Shown here: piece by piece, positions 1-11,400 of the stretch
Numbering within the stretch: the first letter of the stretch is position 1
Layout: the number at the start of each line of letters is the position of its first letter
Source: Aquimarina rhabdastrellae
GTDB lineage: Bacteria > Bacteroidota > Bacteroidia > Flavobacteriales > Flavobacteriaceae
Assembly (NCBI GenBank): GCA_947387485.1
Contig: CANDNT010000004.1
Location: 1 to 64,000 of the forward strand
Direction of reading: 5' to 3'
Length of the DNA: 64,000 nucleotides
Notes under the pieces: generated by a model
Told to the model about the DNA's origin: nothing
Databases searched by the model: none
Seen by the model: only the letters and a program-made list of their open reading frames with translations
Position numbers and translations under genes: made by a program

Positions 1-1920
1 ACTGTTAGCATTACTGTATTTGTCCCAATATTACTACAATCAAAATCTGTTGTATTCAAACTCATTGTTGCTATTCCACAAGCATCTGTTGATCCGTTAT
101 CTATTTGTGATGTAGTTATACTTACATTTCCTGTAGCATCTAATTGTACTGTAATATCTTGTGTAACTACAGTTGGTGCTACTTTATCTTCAATAGTTAC
201 TCTAGCATTTGCACTTGCTGTATTTCCGTTATTATCAGTCACTGTTAGCATTACTGTATTTACTCCAATATTACTACAATCAAAATCTGTTATATTCAAA
301 CTCATTGTTGCTATTCCACAAGCATCTGTTGATCCATTATCTATTTGTGATGTAGTTATACTTACATTACCTGTAGCATCTAATTGTACTGTAATATCTT
401 GTGTAACTACAGTTGGTGCTACTTTATCTTCAATAGTTACTGTAGCATTTGCACTTGCTGTATTTCCGTTATTATCAGTCACTGTTAGCATTACTGTATT
501 TGTCCCAATATTACTACAATCAAAATCTGTTGTATTCAAACTCATTGTTGCTATTCCACAAGCATCTGTTGATCCGTTATCTATTTGTGATGTAGTTATA
601 CTTACATTTCCTGTAGCATCTAATTGTACTGTAATATATTGTGTAAATACAGTTGGTGCTACTTTATCTTCAATAGTTACTCTAGCATTTGCACTTGCTG
701 TATTTCCGTTATTATCAGTCACTGTTAGCATTACTGTATTTACTCCAATATTACTACAATCAAAATCTGTTATATTCAAACTCATTGTTGCTATTCCACA
801 AGCATCTGTTGATCCATTATCTATTTGTGATGTAGTTATACTTACATTACCTGTAGCATCTAATTGTACTGTAATATCTTGTGTAACTACAGTTGGTGCT
901 ACTTTATCTTCAATAGTTACTGTTGCATTCGCACTTGCTGTATTTCCGTTATTATCAGTTACTGTTAGCATTACTGTATTTGTCCCAATATTACTACAAT
1001 CAAAATCTGTTGTATTCAAACTCATTGTTGCTATTCCACAAGCATCTGTTGATCCATTATCTATTTGTGATGTAGTTATACTTGCATTACCTGTAGCATC
1101 TAGTTGTACTGTAATATTTTGTGTAGTTACTGTTGGTGCTACTTTATCTTCAATAGTTACTCTAGCATTTCCACTTGCTGTATTTCCGTTATTATCAGTC
1201 ACTGTTAGCATTACTGTATTTACTCCAATATTGCTACAATCAAAATCTGTTGTGTTTAAACTCATTGTTGCTATTCCACAAGCATCTGTTGACCCATTAT
1301 CTATTTGTGATGTAGTAATACTTACATTTCCTGTAGCATCTAATTGTACTGTAATATTTTGTGTAGTTACTGTTGGTGCTACTTTATCTTCAATAGTCAC
1401 TGTAGCATTCTCACTTGCTGTATTTCCGTTATTATCAGTTACTGTTAGCATTACTGTATTTGTCCCAATATTACTACAATCAAAATCTGTTGTATTCAAA
1501 CTCATTGTTGCTATTCCACAAGCATCTGTTGATCCATTATCTATTTGTGATGTAGTTATACTTGCATTACCTGTAGCATCTAGTTGTACTGTAATATCTT
1601 GTGTAACTACAGTTGGTGCTGCTTTATCTTCAATAGTTACTGTTGCATTTGCATTTGCTGTATTTCCGTTATTATCAGTCACTGTTAGCATTACTGTATT
1701 TGTCCCAATATTACTACAATCAAAATCTATTGTGTTTAAACTCATTGTTGCTATTCCACAAGCATCTGTTGATCCATTATCTATCTGTGATGTAGTTATA
1801 CTTACATTTCCTGTAGCATCTAGTTGTACTGTAATATCTTGTGTAGTTACTGTTGGTGCTACTTTATCTTCAATAGTCACTGTTGCAGTACAATTTGCTA
1901 TATTACCACTAGTATCAGTC
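1..1920 (-). repeat. 240-bp tandem repeat array, eight full units
   Basis: Units begin with the same plus-strand word (actgttagcattactgtatt) at 1, 241, 481, 721, 961, 1201, 1441 and 1681, exactly 240 bp apart, so each unit is 80 codons and stays in frame. A diverged ninth unit follows at about 1921-2155. Units 1-2 and 3-4 form a higher-order repeat: 1-480 and 481-960 differ at only five positions by my count. The array continues past the left edge. The pattern suggests recent in-frame duplication of two-module blocks. Confidence 0.95.
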
Positions 1921-2743
1921 ACTGTAAATATCACAGATTGATTTCCTATATGAGTACAATCAAAGCTCGTAGGAGTTACTGAAAAATCAGCTATTGCAAC
2001 ATTATCTGTTGATCCATTATCTAGTTGTGAAGCTTCTAAAATAACATTTCCTGTAGCATCTAATTGTATTGTTATATCTTGGCATATAGCATTAGGAGAA
2101 GTACTATCAATAGTACCACCAGATGAATCAAAAGTTTCTTTTGCTACAGCTATTACTGATCCAGAACACGGGATTCCTTCACAAGCCATTACAAATTGTC
2201 CTCCAAAAAGTGCTCCTTCTTCAAAGGTAAATCTAGGCTCTTTTGTAATGTCAAGGTATTTTATTTTTAAATGAAATAAACGTTTTGGTGTAGTAGTTAC
2301 ATCACTTTGTGAATCCATCAGACTGAGATTAACTCCTTGTTGAAAAGAAACAGAATATCTAGTAGCTGTATTGTTATTATCCACAAATCCATTATATACA
2401 TTAAGAGCTCCTCCAAATAATTTTGCTCCTGTAATTGAATTCTCAGGTTGAGTATACTCTGATACATCAGGTATCACAGGAACTACAGTATTATTTCCAT
2501 CTATATTAGTACCAAATGCCTCTGGGTTATAATTGAAGTATAATTGTCCTGAGCCAAGTTTAAAATCAACTGTGCTTTGGATCATCACATCTACTTCATA
2601 GAAATCATCTACTCCGTCATTAGTATTTCGTGCATTAGCAAAAGTAAAATGAATATCTTGTGCTTTCGTTTCTATCAATCCAAATAGAACAAACAAAGCC
2701 CACATCATTTTCTTTATATATTGGTTGTATTTATATTTCATTT
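1..2743 (-). CDS. giant secreted HYR/Ig-like repeat protein (3' end outside window)
   Basis: Open on the minus strand from an ATG at 2743 to the window edge, about 914 codons with no stop. Residues 1-28 form a signal peptide ending near TKAQ. Residues of about 29-200 resemble a non-repetitive cohesin-like or adhesin head. The rest is a chain of about 80-residue HYR-like modules with the recurring words CSNIGTNTVMLTVTDNNGN and ITVQLDATGN. Such proteins are surface adhesins, usually exported by T9SS, so a sorting domain probably lies beyond the window; I cannot see it. The gene is tandem with two other giant surface-protein genes and shares their promoter motif. The plus-strand open frame inside it is only an antisense shadow of the repeats. 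Gene and repeat class are certain; the ligand is unknown. Confidence 0.9.
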
Positions 2744-2830
2744 TATATTCTTTAGAAGGATTCACCTTTATTTTGGTTAATGAGAGATTAAAACTCTATT
2801 ATTTTGATTTTTAAGATTACTAGTTATTTT

Positions 2831-2857
2831 TAATACAGTTTAAGTTTAATATACCCT
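2831..2857 (-). promoter_or_regulatory. candidate ECF-sigma promoter (copy C)
   Basis: Minus-strand AGGGT (2857-2853), 15 bases, then TGTATTA (2837-2831), preceded by an A-rich tract. It lies 87 bases before the ATG at 2743. Sequence and spacing match the sites at 7550, 12436 and 13104. The assignment to the sigma factor at 12579 is inferred. Confidence 0.7.
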
Positions 2858-2925
2858 TGTTTTATTTTCATCTTTTTAGAAATTTTGACAAAACCCATGT
2901 ATATTATATTAATAGTCAACAAACA

Positions 2926-3003
2926 GTAGAAGGAGTTTTTAGCTTTAATACTAAAACCTCATCAAGTACTCCATCATATTTCATACTAAAAACTCACTTC
3001 TAC
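2926..3003. repeat. long imperfect inverted repeat between two giant genes
   Basis: The arms at 2926-2942 (gtagaaggagtttttag) and 2986-3003 (ctaaaaactcacttctac) pair over 17 bp with one bulged base and a 43-base loop. The repeat lies between the stop of the gene at 3032 and the promoter candidate at 2831. It has no clean U-tract, so it may act in RNA stability, attenuation or termination. Confidence 0.55.
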
Positions 3004-3031
3004 AAACACTCAATTATCTAACTATCACATA

Positions 3032-6000
3032 TTAAAATTGCTCTCCTCTTCCTATATTGGGATTAATTAATGTATTTACATCAATATTTTGTATTTGACC
3101 ATTCATATCCATATCCGCCTTATTATAGCCCGAACCTCCTAATAAAGGTATCACTGCATTTATATCTGCATTTTGAATTTGTCCATTATCATCTTGATCT
3201 CCTACTGGCATTGCATAAACATTCGCATTCATTGCTATTACTGCATTTGCTCCACCTAATACGACTGTACTAGTTCCTCTAAAGTCTATTACAAGATTTG
3301 TTGATGATAAGCTGTACGTATTAGCAGATCGAATATTTAAGTGATTACGATGTTTAATTACGATATAATAAGAATCGCTCGATTGTGTAAATTCTATTGG
3401 AGAAATACCATCTTGATAGCTTACTATATCTCCATCCCTTTGCAATAAAGCTGATTTACCATCTATCACTAATGCTGCATCATTAGCATCTCTAAGTTCT
3501 ACCCATATCCAGTCTACAATGGCATTAACCCCATTAACATTAAAGATTGCCCCATCAATAGTTGCATTATCTTGATATGGACTAGTTGTAGGAAGTATCC
3601 CTGTTGCTCTTAAATCATCTCTCATTAAAGTTTCTTCACCTATTTTAGGATTCGTATAGGCACCTTGTAAATAAACTTTTGGAGTTATTGCTATATTAGG
3701 ATTTATTACCGTTAATGTTTGATTAACTTCAACTGCATTTTCATAATTTTCATCACCCATCTGTGATGCTGTAATTGTAGTTGATCCAACTCCTACAATA
3801 GTTACTGTATTACCTGAAACTGTTGCTACAGTAGTATTTGAACTCCTATATGTAATCGGATTACCAGATGCCCCTCCTGTTGCTGTAAGATTAAAATTTG
3901 GATCTCCAAGAGCAACATCTTCTAACGCTTCAAAAGAGATATTTTGTAGCGCTTTGTTTATTGTTAAAACCTGAGTCACATCATTTGCAGGATCATATAT
4001 AGCATTTCCACTCTGAGAGGCTGTAATTGTAGTATTTCCTGCTCCAACAATAGTTACTGTATTACCTGAAATCGTTGCTACCGATGTATCAGAACTCGTA
4101 TAATTAACAGTTAATCCTGAATCTGATGTAGCCATTAAATTAAAAATTGGATTCCCATAGGTTTTGTCTTCTAACTCAGAGAATGAGATATTTTGAGGTA
4201 AAGTCCCTGTAATGGTTACTGTAACATCTTTTGTTGTAGCGTTATATACATTATCCTCTGCTGTAGCTGATCGTAATATCACTGTCCCTGGTCTATTTCC
4301 TGCAGTAAATACATTACCTGCTATTATAGAACCTGTTCCACCTGCATCAATAATTGTATAACTAGTTGCCGTATCAAATACATTTAAAGCATTTTGAATT
4401 GTTCTACTTTCTCCCATATCTATTGAAAAATCAAATAAGTTATGAGCCATCGATACTTTAGGAGTAAGGTTTTGATTATAAAATAATGTTGAAAAGTATG
4501 CGACAGTCTCTCCATAGCTTCCTGATGCTTCTTGAGTCACTTGTATAATTATGGAGCCTGCTACATTATTAACATTTAACAAATTACCATTAATAGTGTA
4601 TCCCATGGTAGGTCCTATTATAGCAAACGAATATGCTCCTGGTGAATTAGAATTTAATGATTCTGTCATATCTAATGTCACTACCCCTGTATTTACTGGA
4701 TATCCTATAAAACCAGAAAGTGTTGCCAATTCTCCTTTGATATCTAATTTTATTGTTTTTGAAGCACTTTGATGAGTTCCTGTAGCTTCTTGATAAGCTT
4801 CTATTATTACAGTTCCAGGGATATTACCTATAGTTACGATTTCATTATTTGTCCCGCTTAATGACATCGCTGTTCCACCATCATCTATAACACGATAACT
4901 AATTTGTCCAGATGAGTTAGATGTAGCATTGAGATTAAAATTAGCTCCATTTGCATTTACTGTAATGTCATCAAAAGTTATATCTGGAGTTTGTAATGTT
5001 GCTGAATTTACTATGGCAAATTCATATCCTGTTTGCTGAAAACTATTAAAGAAATATGGACTCCCTGAGTCTGTATAAGCATAAACTGAAAAATAATATG
5101 TAATATCTGAAGTTAATCCTGTAATTAATTGATTAGGGGTTGTCGAATTTCCTATATAAACAACTTGTTCTCCTCCTTTATAGTCTGCATCTGCAACTGG
5201 TAATGGACTTCTAAAATTATATGATGAAAAACTATTTGAAGTATTCATCTTTATGATATAACCTTTGGGGTTACCATTTGTTCCCATTGTTGGTGCATCA
5301 AAAGAAGCAAATATAAATGCATCTCTCGAAAAATTATTTATCACGGTATTAGAGACTAATGCATTAGTCACTCCTGCAGAATACGTTGATAATTCATCAG
5401 TAGTATTAGAAAAATAATACTTCCCTCCACATTCTTTATATGAATATATCTTAAAGAAGTATTGTGTATTAGGCTCTAAGTTATGTCCTGTAAAGGCTTG
5501 TCCATTAGGAAAAGTCCCAGCTAAGATCACTTGTTCTCCTGAACCACTATATGTAGTATTTGCAGTAGGTAAATTATCAATAGCTCCTGTAACATCTGTA
5601 AATGAATTTTCTGTATTCATTTTTACTACTTGTCCTTCCGCATCTGCTGGAACATTTGAAATTATAGGAGATACTCTATTTTCCCAATGCAAATCGATTC
5701 TAAAAGAATTTAATTCAGAATTACCTGTAGGTATACCACAAGTAGCAACAGTTGTAGTTGAACTTCCTGAATTTTCAAAATAAGCTACACCATTACAGGT
5801 ATTGTATGCATAGACTTTTACATAATATGTAGTATTAGCATTTAAACCAGAAACCTCAACATTTGGAGTAGAAGAATCTCCTAGATATACATCTTGCTCT
5901 CCTCCAGTAACTGTGTTATATGTAGTATCTACAGTATTAGGTAGTGTTGTTGGTGTTGTAAAAGAATCAGTATCACTAACTTTAATAATGTACCCTAGAG

Positions 6001-7393
6001 TTCCATTCTCAACAGTTGATGGTGTATATGAATTGATATTTATTGCATTCTCTCCTGCTGCTTCAATATTTACACTTGATACTGCCAAAGGTGCTTCACA
6101 AACATATCTTGAGGTATATACTGGAGATCCTGTTGCTTCCATATTATATTTACCACCACATAATATATAGCTATAAACTTTTAAGTAATAAGTTGTATTA
6201 ACTTCTAAGCCTGTAATGATTTGATTAATATCATCTGTTGTTCCTATAGAACTATCGACCATTCCTGTATACACTACTACTTCTCCTGTTTTACCCGAAT
6301 AATCTGTTGTTACTGCTGGTAAATCAGTTGCACTATTAGGTGCCGAAAAACTATTTGTATCGCTTAATTTTACAATATATCCATGATTAGCATCTGCTCC
6401 CGCAGGTCTATTTAAAGTATTAATAGTAATCGTTGTAGGATTTGTAGTTACTGTATTTATAGTACTACCATTAGGTGTGTTACCTGGACATGTTGTTTGT
6501 GATCCCGCTAAACCTCCATTACTATAATTAATATAACCATCACAATCATTATAATAATATACTTTATAATAATAGGTTCTATTTCTCTGTAAACCTGTCA
6601 TCTGAGTTGCATTAGCACTCATATCCCCCGCTCTTCCTGCATAGGCAATATGTTCTCCTGTACCACTATAAGAATTATTTGTAGCGACAGTAGGTAACGG
6701 TTGATCTTGTATATAATGATTGGTATAATCGCTAAATGAATTTGTAGACGAAAATTTTACAATAACACCTAAATCTGGATTCAAATTTGGAAAATCAATT
6801 TTTAAATCACTATCGTCTACTTGTATAACATTAGGAGTAAGAACATTACTACTATAACAATAATAATATCCATTAACAGAAGAACCATTTAAATAAAAAT
6901 CATAATTAAAGCTTGAAGCTCCTGTAAAAATTTCAATTGCATAATAATTATTACTATTTCCTTGAGCATTTAAATTTGTACTATATGGTAATTTTAAAGT
7001 ATAGCTATAAATACCTGATTGTTGCATCAGTGTTCTTAATGTCCCTATATTTACAGGCGTTACTCCCCAATTACCTCCTCTGTATTCCCATACTCTAAAA
7101 TCAAAATTAGGATTATTATTAACCCAAATCCTATCAAAATACAAATATTGATCTGTTGCTTTATGTGCTTTTCTTGAAAGTATCCAAAAATCAGAATTTG
7201 TAGCCGTTACTGTTCCTTGATAATTTGCTATAGCATGAATACGCGTTTGAGATGATGTTAATGTAACATTAATATTATCATTGTTTTCTACTTCGGTATA
7301 CGTTTGCGCTAATGTCTTTGTTGTTATCATTAAAAGAAAAAATAACCACAATATTTTTTTAGCTCTATTAAAAGAAATATATAATTGTTTCAT
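3032..7393 (-). CDS. giant secreted protein: fibronectin-like and Ig-like repeats, dockerin-like C-terminus
   Basis: This 1453-residue protein has a signal peptide at residues 1-29 (LFFLLMITTKTLAQ). Residues of about 190-790 hold five fibronectin-III-like modules of about 110 residues, each with GYIIK(M/V)S-x-x-x-SF, a GEQVVY word and TTYY-x-KVYAY. Ig/MBG-like modules follow, including two close copies with ATISGNTVTIVG. The last 65 residues resemble a dockerin-type calcium-binding pair: DQDDNGQIQNADIN and DMDMNGQIQNIDVN, ending GRGEQF. No T9SS sorting domain is visible, so the dockerin-like end may fix it to another surface protein or serve as an alternative sorting signal. It shares the ECF-type promoter motif with its neighbours. 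Function as an adhesin is inferred. Confidence 0.88.
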   Translation of the reverse strand: MKQLYISFNRAKKILWLFFLLMITTKTLAQTYTEVENNDNINVTLTSSQTRIHAIANYQGTVTATNSDFWILSRKAHKATDQYLYFDRIWVNNNPNFDFRVWEYRGGNWGVTPVNIGTLRTLMQQSGIYSYTLKLPYSTNLNAQGNSNNYYAIEIFTGASSFNYDFYLNGSSVNGYYYCYSSNVLTPNVIQVDDSDLKIDFPNLNPDLGVIVKFSSTNSFSDYTNHYIQDQPLPTVATNNSYSGTGEHIAYAGRAGDMSANATQMTGLQRNRTYYYKVYYYNDCDGYINYSNGGLAGSQTTCPGNTPNGSTINTVTTNPTTITINTLNRPAGADANHGYIVKLSDTNSFSAPNSATDLPAVTTDYSGKTGEVVVYTGMVDSSIGTTDDINQIITGLEVNTTYYLKVYSYILCGGKYNMEATGSPVYTSRYVCEAPLAVSSVNIEAAGENAININSYTPSTVENGTLGYIIKVSDTDSFTTPTTLPNTVDTTYNTVTGGEQDVYLGDSSTPNVEVSGLNANTTYYVKVYAYNTCNGVAYFENSGSSTTTVATCGIPTGNSELNSFRIDLHWENRVSPIISNVPADAEGQVVKMNTENSFTDVTGAIDNLPTANTTYSGSGEQVILAGTFPNGQAFTGHNLEPNTQYFFKIYSYKECGGKYYFSNTTDELSTYSAGVTNALVSNTVINNFSRDAFIFASFDAPTMGTNGNPKGYIIKMNTSNSFSSYNFRSPLPVADADYKGGEQVVYIGNSTTPNQLITGLTSDITYYFSVYAYTDSGSPYFFNSFQQTGYEFAIVNSATLQTPDITFDDITVNANGANFNLNATSNSSGQISYRVIDDGGTAMSLSGTNNEIVTIGNIPGTVIIEAYQEATGTHQSASKTIKLDIKGELATLSGFIGYPVNTGVVTLDMTESLNSNSPGAYSFAIIGPTMGYTINGNLLNVNNVAGSIIIQVTQEASGSYGETVAYFSTLFYNQNLTPKVSMAHNLFDFSIDMGESRTIQNALNVFDTATSYTIIDAGGTGSIIAGNVFTAGNRPGTVILRSATAEDNVYNATTKDVTVTITGTLPQNISFSELEDKTYGNPIFNLMATSDSGLTVNYTSSDTSVATISGNTVTIVGAGNTTITASQSGNAIYDPANDVTQVLTINKALQNISFEALEDVALGDPNFNLTATGGASGNPITYRSSNTTVATVSGNTVTIVGVGSTTITASQMGDENYENAVEVNQTLTVINPNIAITPKVYLQGAYTNPKIGEETLMRDDLRATGILPTTSPYQDNATIDGAIFNVNGVNAIVDWIWVELRDANDAALVIDGKSALLQRDGDIVSYQDGISPIEFTQSSDSYYIVIKHRNHLNIRSANTYSLSSTNLVIDFRGTSTVVLGGANAVIAMNANVYAMPVGDQDDNGQIQNADINAVIPLLGGSGYNKADMDMNGQIQNIDVNTLINPNIGRGEQF

Positions 7394-7672
7394 TGTTTAG
7401 ATATATCTTATTTAGTTATTTTTTGATGTTGGTTTTAATATAATTCGACTTATTATCGATTTATATGTTATAGGAGTAATGTTTTTCATTATAAAAAGGG
7501 TTAATATGATTTACTATTTTTATTGCATGCTTATCACTTCATTCAATCTTATTACAAGAAAGTTTTAGAATACCCTATTTTTATTTTCAACAAAAAACCA
7601 CTTATCAAAAAATCAATTACAAAACATTAAATGTCAACACACTAACATTATTCATGCTTTAATTAAAAACAA
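7394..7672. other. intergenic region, 5' of the giant gene at 3032
   Basis: No gene is visible. It holds the ECF-type promoter candidate at 7550-7576, which would give an mRNA leader of about 150 bases before the ATG at 7393. A lone plus-strand AGGGT at 7497 lacks the second half of the motif. Confidence 0.6.
7550..7576 (-). promoter_or_regulatory. candidate ECF-sigma promoter (copy B)
   Basis: Minus-strand AGGGT (7576-7572), 15 bases, then TGTAATA (7556-7550). The 16 bases ending in AGGGT (AAAATAAAAATAGGGT) are identical to copy A at 12462. It is the probable start of transcription for the 1453-residue protein, with an unusually long leader. Confidence 0.72.
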
Positions 7673-7698
7673 AAAAGAAGGAGATAACTCCTTCTTTT
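7673..7698 (-). terminator. Rho-independent terminator after lipoprotein gene
   Basis: A perfect 11-bp stem (aaaagaaggag, loop ataa, ctccttctttt) lies 24 bases beyond the stop at 7722 and is followed on the minus strand by a T-run. Confidence 0.85.
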
Positions 7699-7721
7699 TA
7701 CTATTATTATAGCTTATACTT

Positions 7722-8420
7722 TTAGTTTGTATTAAAATGCCAAACCCTTCCTATTGCCACTCCTTCTCTATCATCTTTGGCTATCACTCTCCAATAATAT
7801 GTTTTATCAGGTGATAAGTTTATACCAAATACTGTTTGTTCAATATTCTCTATTAATAAAACTGGTGGATTAGTTTCTCCAAAATATATATCATATACTA
7901 TAGGATCTCCATCTCCATCTGTAGATTCCCACTCTAAAACTACAGTTTGATCTACAACACTTTGCCCTAATGAAGGTGATATTATTTTTGGTGTTTGTGG
8001 TATTGTATTTATTCCTACTTCTGGCTCAGTAATAAAACTTCTTACCTCTGAATAAGAACTTTCATTTCGTTTATTATCTTTAGCCTTTACTCTCCAATAA
8101 TAAACTGTTCCTTTTTCAAAATTAAAATTTCGATGAGGTTCTGGTGTTATTATAGAAAATAACATATCAGTAAACATATCATCTCTAGCTATTTCTACTT
8201 GATATAATATATGATCTCCTTCTCTATCTTCAGAGTCACTCCATTCAAATCCTAGTGCTATATTTGAACATAATAAATTGTTCTCTGGAAAGATTAATGT
8301 TGGTATTGATGGAGCAGTATTTTCTCCTTGTCCTGTATTGTTTCCATTACCACTATCATCATCTGTATTACAAGATAATAATAGTGTTCCTATTATAAAT
8401 AAACTATATAATTTTTTCAT
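7722..8420 (-). CDS. surface lipoprotein with two fibronectin-III-like domains
   Basis: This 232-residue protein begins with a lipoprotein signal ending LLLSC, Cys 17 being the lipidated residue. NTDDDSG follows, resembling the acidic export signal that sends flavobacterial lipoproteins to the cell surface. After a Gly/Asn-rich linker come two modules of about 95 residues, each with L-x-FEWSDSE- or LEWESTDGDGD-type words and a YYWRVKAKD or YYWRVIAKD strand, typical of fibronectin-like folds. It lies 50 bases downstream of the 1300-residue protein on the same strand, with a hairpin between, so it is probably co-transcribed or attenuated. No catalytic residues are seen. Binding function is inferred. 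Confidence 0.82.
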   Translation of the reverse strand: MKKLYSLFIIGTLLLSCNTDDDSGNGNNTGQGENTAPSIPTLIFPENNLLCSNIALGFEWSDSEDREGDHILYQVEIARDDMFTDMLFSIITPEPHRNFNFEKGTVYYWRVKAKDNKRNESSYSEVRSFITEPEVGINTIPQTPKIISPSLGQSVVDQTVVLEWESTDGDGDPIVYDIYFGETNPPVLLIENIEQTVFGINLSPDKTYYWRVIAKDDREGVAIGRVWHFNTN

Positions 8421-8438
8421 TTTTTCAAGTTTAAAAGT

Positions 8439-8463
8439 ATACTGCCTAAAATCTAGGCAGTAT
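8439..8463 (-). terminator. hairpin between giant gene and lipoprotein gene
   Basis: A perfect 10-bp stem (atactgccta, 5-base loop, taggcagtat) sits 8 bases after the stop at 8471. The U-tract is weak (CTTTT), so it may be a partial terminator or an mRNA-stabilising hairpin inside an operon. Confidence 0.6.
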
Positions 8464-8470
8464 CATAATA

Positions 8471-11400
8471 TTATTCTTTAATAACTTTTAGTACTTTATT
8501 ATTTAATCCTTTAAGAGTAATAAAATAGATTCCTGCCGAAAGGTTTTCCATAGAAATCATTGCTTTATTAGCTACAATACTATAATCATCCTTGGCCACT
8601 ATTCGTCCTAATGTATTACGAATTTCAATTTCCATAACTTTACTATCAACTGACGGTAATTCTATAGTTACATTAGACTTAGTAGGATTAGGATACATCA
8701 TAATTGCATCTAATCTTTCTATTCTTTTAGATAATTTCCCTTCGCATGGAAGACTTGAAGATACTTCCATAAGGCCTTCTTTAACAGCTTTAACAGTGAA
8801 GTTATTTGTTGTGAACTCTCCTATAATTTCATCATTAATAGTTACTGTATATGGAGGAGTTCCTGATGCTATAGTTACATATAAACTATTAGATGAAGCT
8901 GTAATCGAATCTACAAAACCGTTTAAAGTATTTGCTTCGGCTATAGCCAATTCATAACATTGCTCACATCCACTTACTTCAGCTATAGCTACACATACAG
9001 TGTAATTTCCTGGAGTCAAATCTGGAACTTCGAGCTGAGATGTAAAATTATATGTCTGGTTATTTATTGTAGCTATATAATCTTGAGTCTCTAAGGTATT
9101 TATTGTGATTATTCCATTATTCTTTCCTACACAAGTCTCTCCTGCTACAGTAATATTAAAGTTATCAGATGGTAATGCGTTCAATGGACATCCTGTGATT
9201 ACTTCAACAACTCTAGTAACTTCTGTAGCAACATTATTACTATCATCGATTGCGTTATAACGAACTGTGTATATACCTACCGCATCTTCAAAATCAGAAC
9301 TATCAATAGTTACCGTTGAACCATCATCTGTAATTGCTCCTAATTCTGTATATCCTAACCCTAATTCTATAACCTGTGGATTATCTCCTAACAATGTAAT
9401 GATAGGAGCTGTTGTATCTACTACTTCAACGATTCTAGCAACTTCATTAGCATCATTTCCATTCTCATCTGTTGCATTATATCTAATTGAATATGTACCT
9501 ACTACATCTATAAAGTCAGAACTATCAATAGTAATCTCAGAACCATCATCGGTACTAGCTCCTAGTTCTGTATACCCATCACCTAATTCTATAAACTGTG
9601 GGTTATCTCCATTCAATGTAATTACCGGTGGTGTATTATCTTGTACTATTACTATTCGTATTACTTCTGCCTCATTACACAAATTATCAGTAGCCATGTA
9701 TCGTATTTGATAACTTCCCAACTCATCTCTAAAGTCAGAACTATCGATAGTAATTTCAGAACCATCATCGGTACTAGCTCCTAATTCTGTATAACCATCT
9801 CCTAATTCTATAAACTGTGGGTTACCTCCATTCAATGTAATTACTGGCGGTGTATTATCTATGGTTGTTACATTAATATTTGCTGTTTGTTGTACTGTAT
9901 TTCCATTAATATCACTAATAACAATATCAACTTGATTCATACCTATATCTGTACAATCAAATGTGGTTTTAGAAATTTCGATAGTATCTATTCCACAATT
10001 ATCATATGCCTCGGTATTTGGTATAAAAGCAATATATTCATTAGTCGCCGACCAAGTGCTTGAATTTCGTCCTGGAACAACAACAGCTCTAGTACCATCG
10101 TTATTTTCTACCCCTTGTGTCTTTCGATTATTACCCGGATCAGTTAATGGAATACTCGTAGCATGAATCTCAATATGATTTGTAGCTTCAAACATTTTAA
10201 CCTGCACTGTAGTAGGGTCTATATTATCATAATTGTGTGCAACATTATCAAAATCAACAATTGCAATACGATTAGGAGCTGTTCCAATTATAGCATAACG
10301 TATCGTACCACCTTCACTTGGATCAATATCATTCCAATCAAAAGCTATTAAATTATTAGCTCTATTAGTATCTGGAAGTTCCTGTCCTCTACAACAAGAT
10401 CCTTCATCATTTGTAAATGTGATAAAGCCATTTGATGCTATATAAAACTCAGTATAGAACATTCCATAAAAATCAAAAACAAATCCAAATGGGATGGCTG
10501 CTGAAATATCATCATCTCTTAAAATAACTTCGGTTCCTATTGAACTAATATCTACAGGATCAAATGTCCCCGAGGTTTCTACTACATATTGTGGAGCAGC
10601 TGGGTGTACTCCTATTAAATCCTCTTCTGTCATTATCGTTGTACCACTTTGGTCTAATATTATCGTTTGATCTTGAGCAATAAATAATGGTGCTTGAGTA
10701 TCATTTACTGTTACATCAAATTCACATTGTCTTGTAATGCCATTAGCATCTGTTATTTCGATCACATTAGTTGTTGTTCCTAATGGAAAAAAGCTACCGC
10801 TATCTAATCCAGATATCAAAGTATAACATCCAGGATAATTTACTATAGCACCACATTGATTTGGATCATTCTCTACTATAATATCTGTAGGGCAGGCTAC
10901 ATCTATAGTTACTGTAGTACTACAGCTTACTTGATTTCCTGAATTATCCTGTACAAATAATGTTACGACATGATCACCTATATCAGCGCAACTAAAATAA
11001 TTTCTATCTAACCATGCATTAGCATTACAGTTATCAGAAAAAGTTCCGATATCATCAACACTCAGATTAACACTGCCTTCTTCATCTAGTATAACTGTAA
11101 ATGGCGCTACACAATTGACAATTGGATTAACTGTATCTCTAATTTGAATTGTAATATGTTGAACACTTTCATTTCCATGAATATCTGTCGCAGTTATAGT
11201 TACTCCTACTCTACTTACAGAATTACAATCAAATTCTGTATTGTTTATTGTTACATCTTGCAATTCACAATTATCTGTAGCTGTTAATCCTAAAAGCGTA
11301 GGAGTTAAAGTAAATGTATTTGTGATAGGGTCTAAATCAAATGGAACAGATAAATCTGTAGCTATGTTAATTTCTGGACCACTAGTATCTTCAACAATAA

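Noticed and set aside
1..1920. CRISPR-like array
   Set aside because: The repeat unit is 240 bp with no short repeat and unique spacer alternation, and it encodes protein modules.
1231..1941. Long plus-strand open frame within the 240-bp repeats
   Set aside because: It is the antisense shadow of the HYR repeats; the minus strand has a signal peptide, domain words and an open frame over the whole stretch.
7497..7523. Plus-strand AGGGT that could be a fifth ECF promoter
   Set aside because: Fifteen bases later there is TTTTTA, not TGTANTA, and no plus-strand gene follows.
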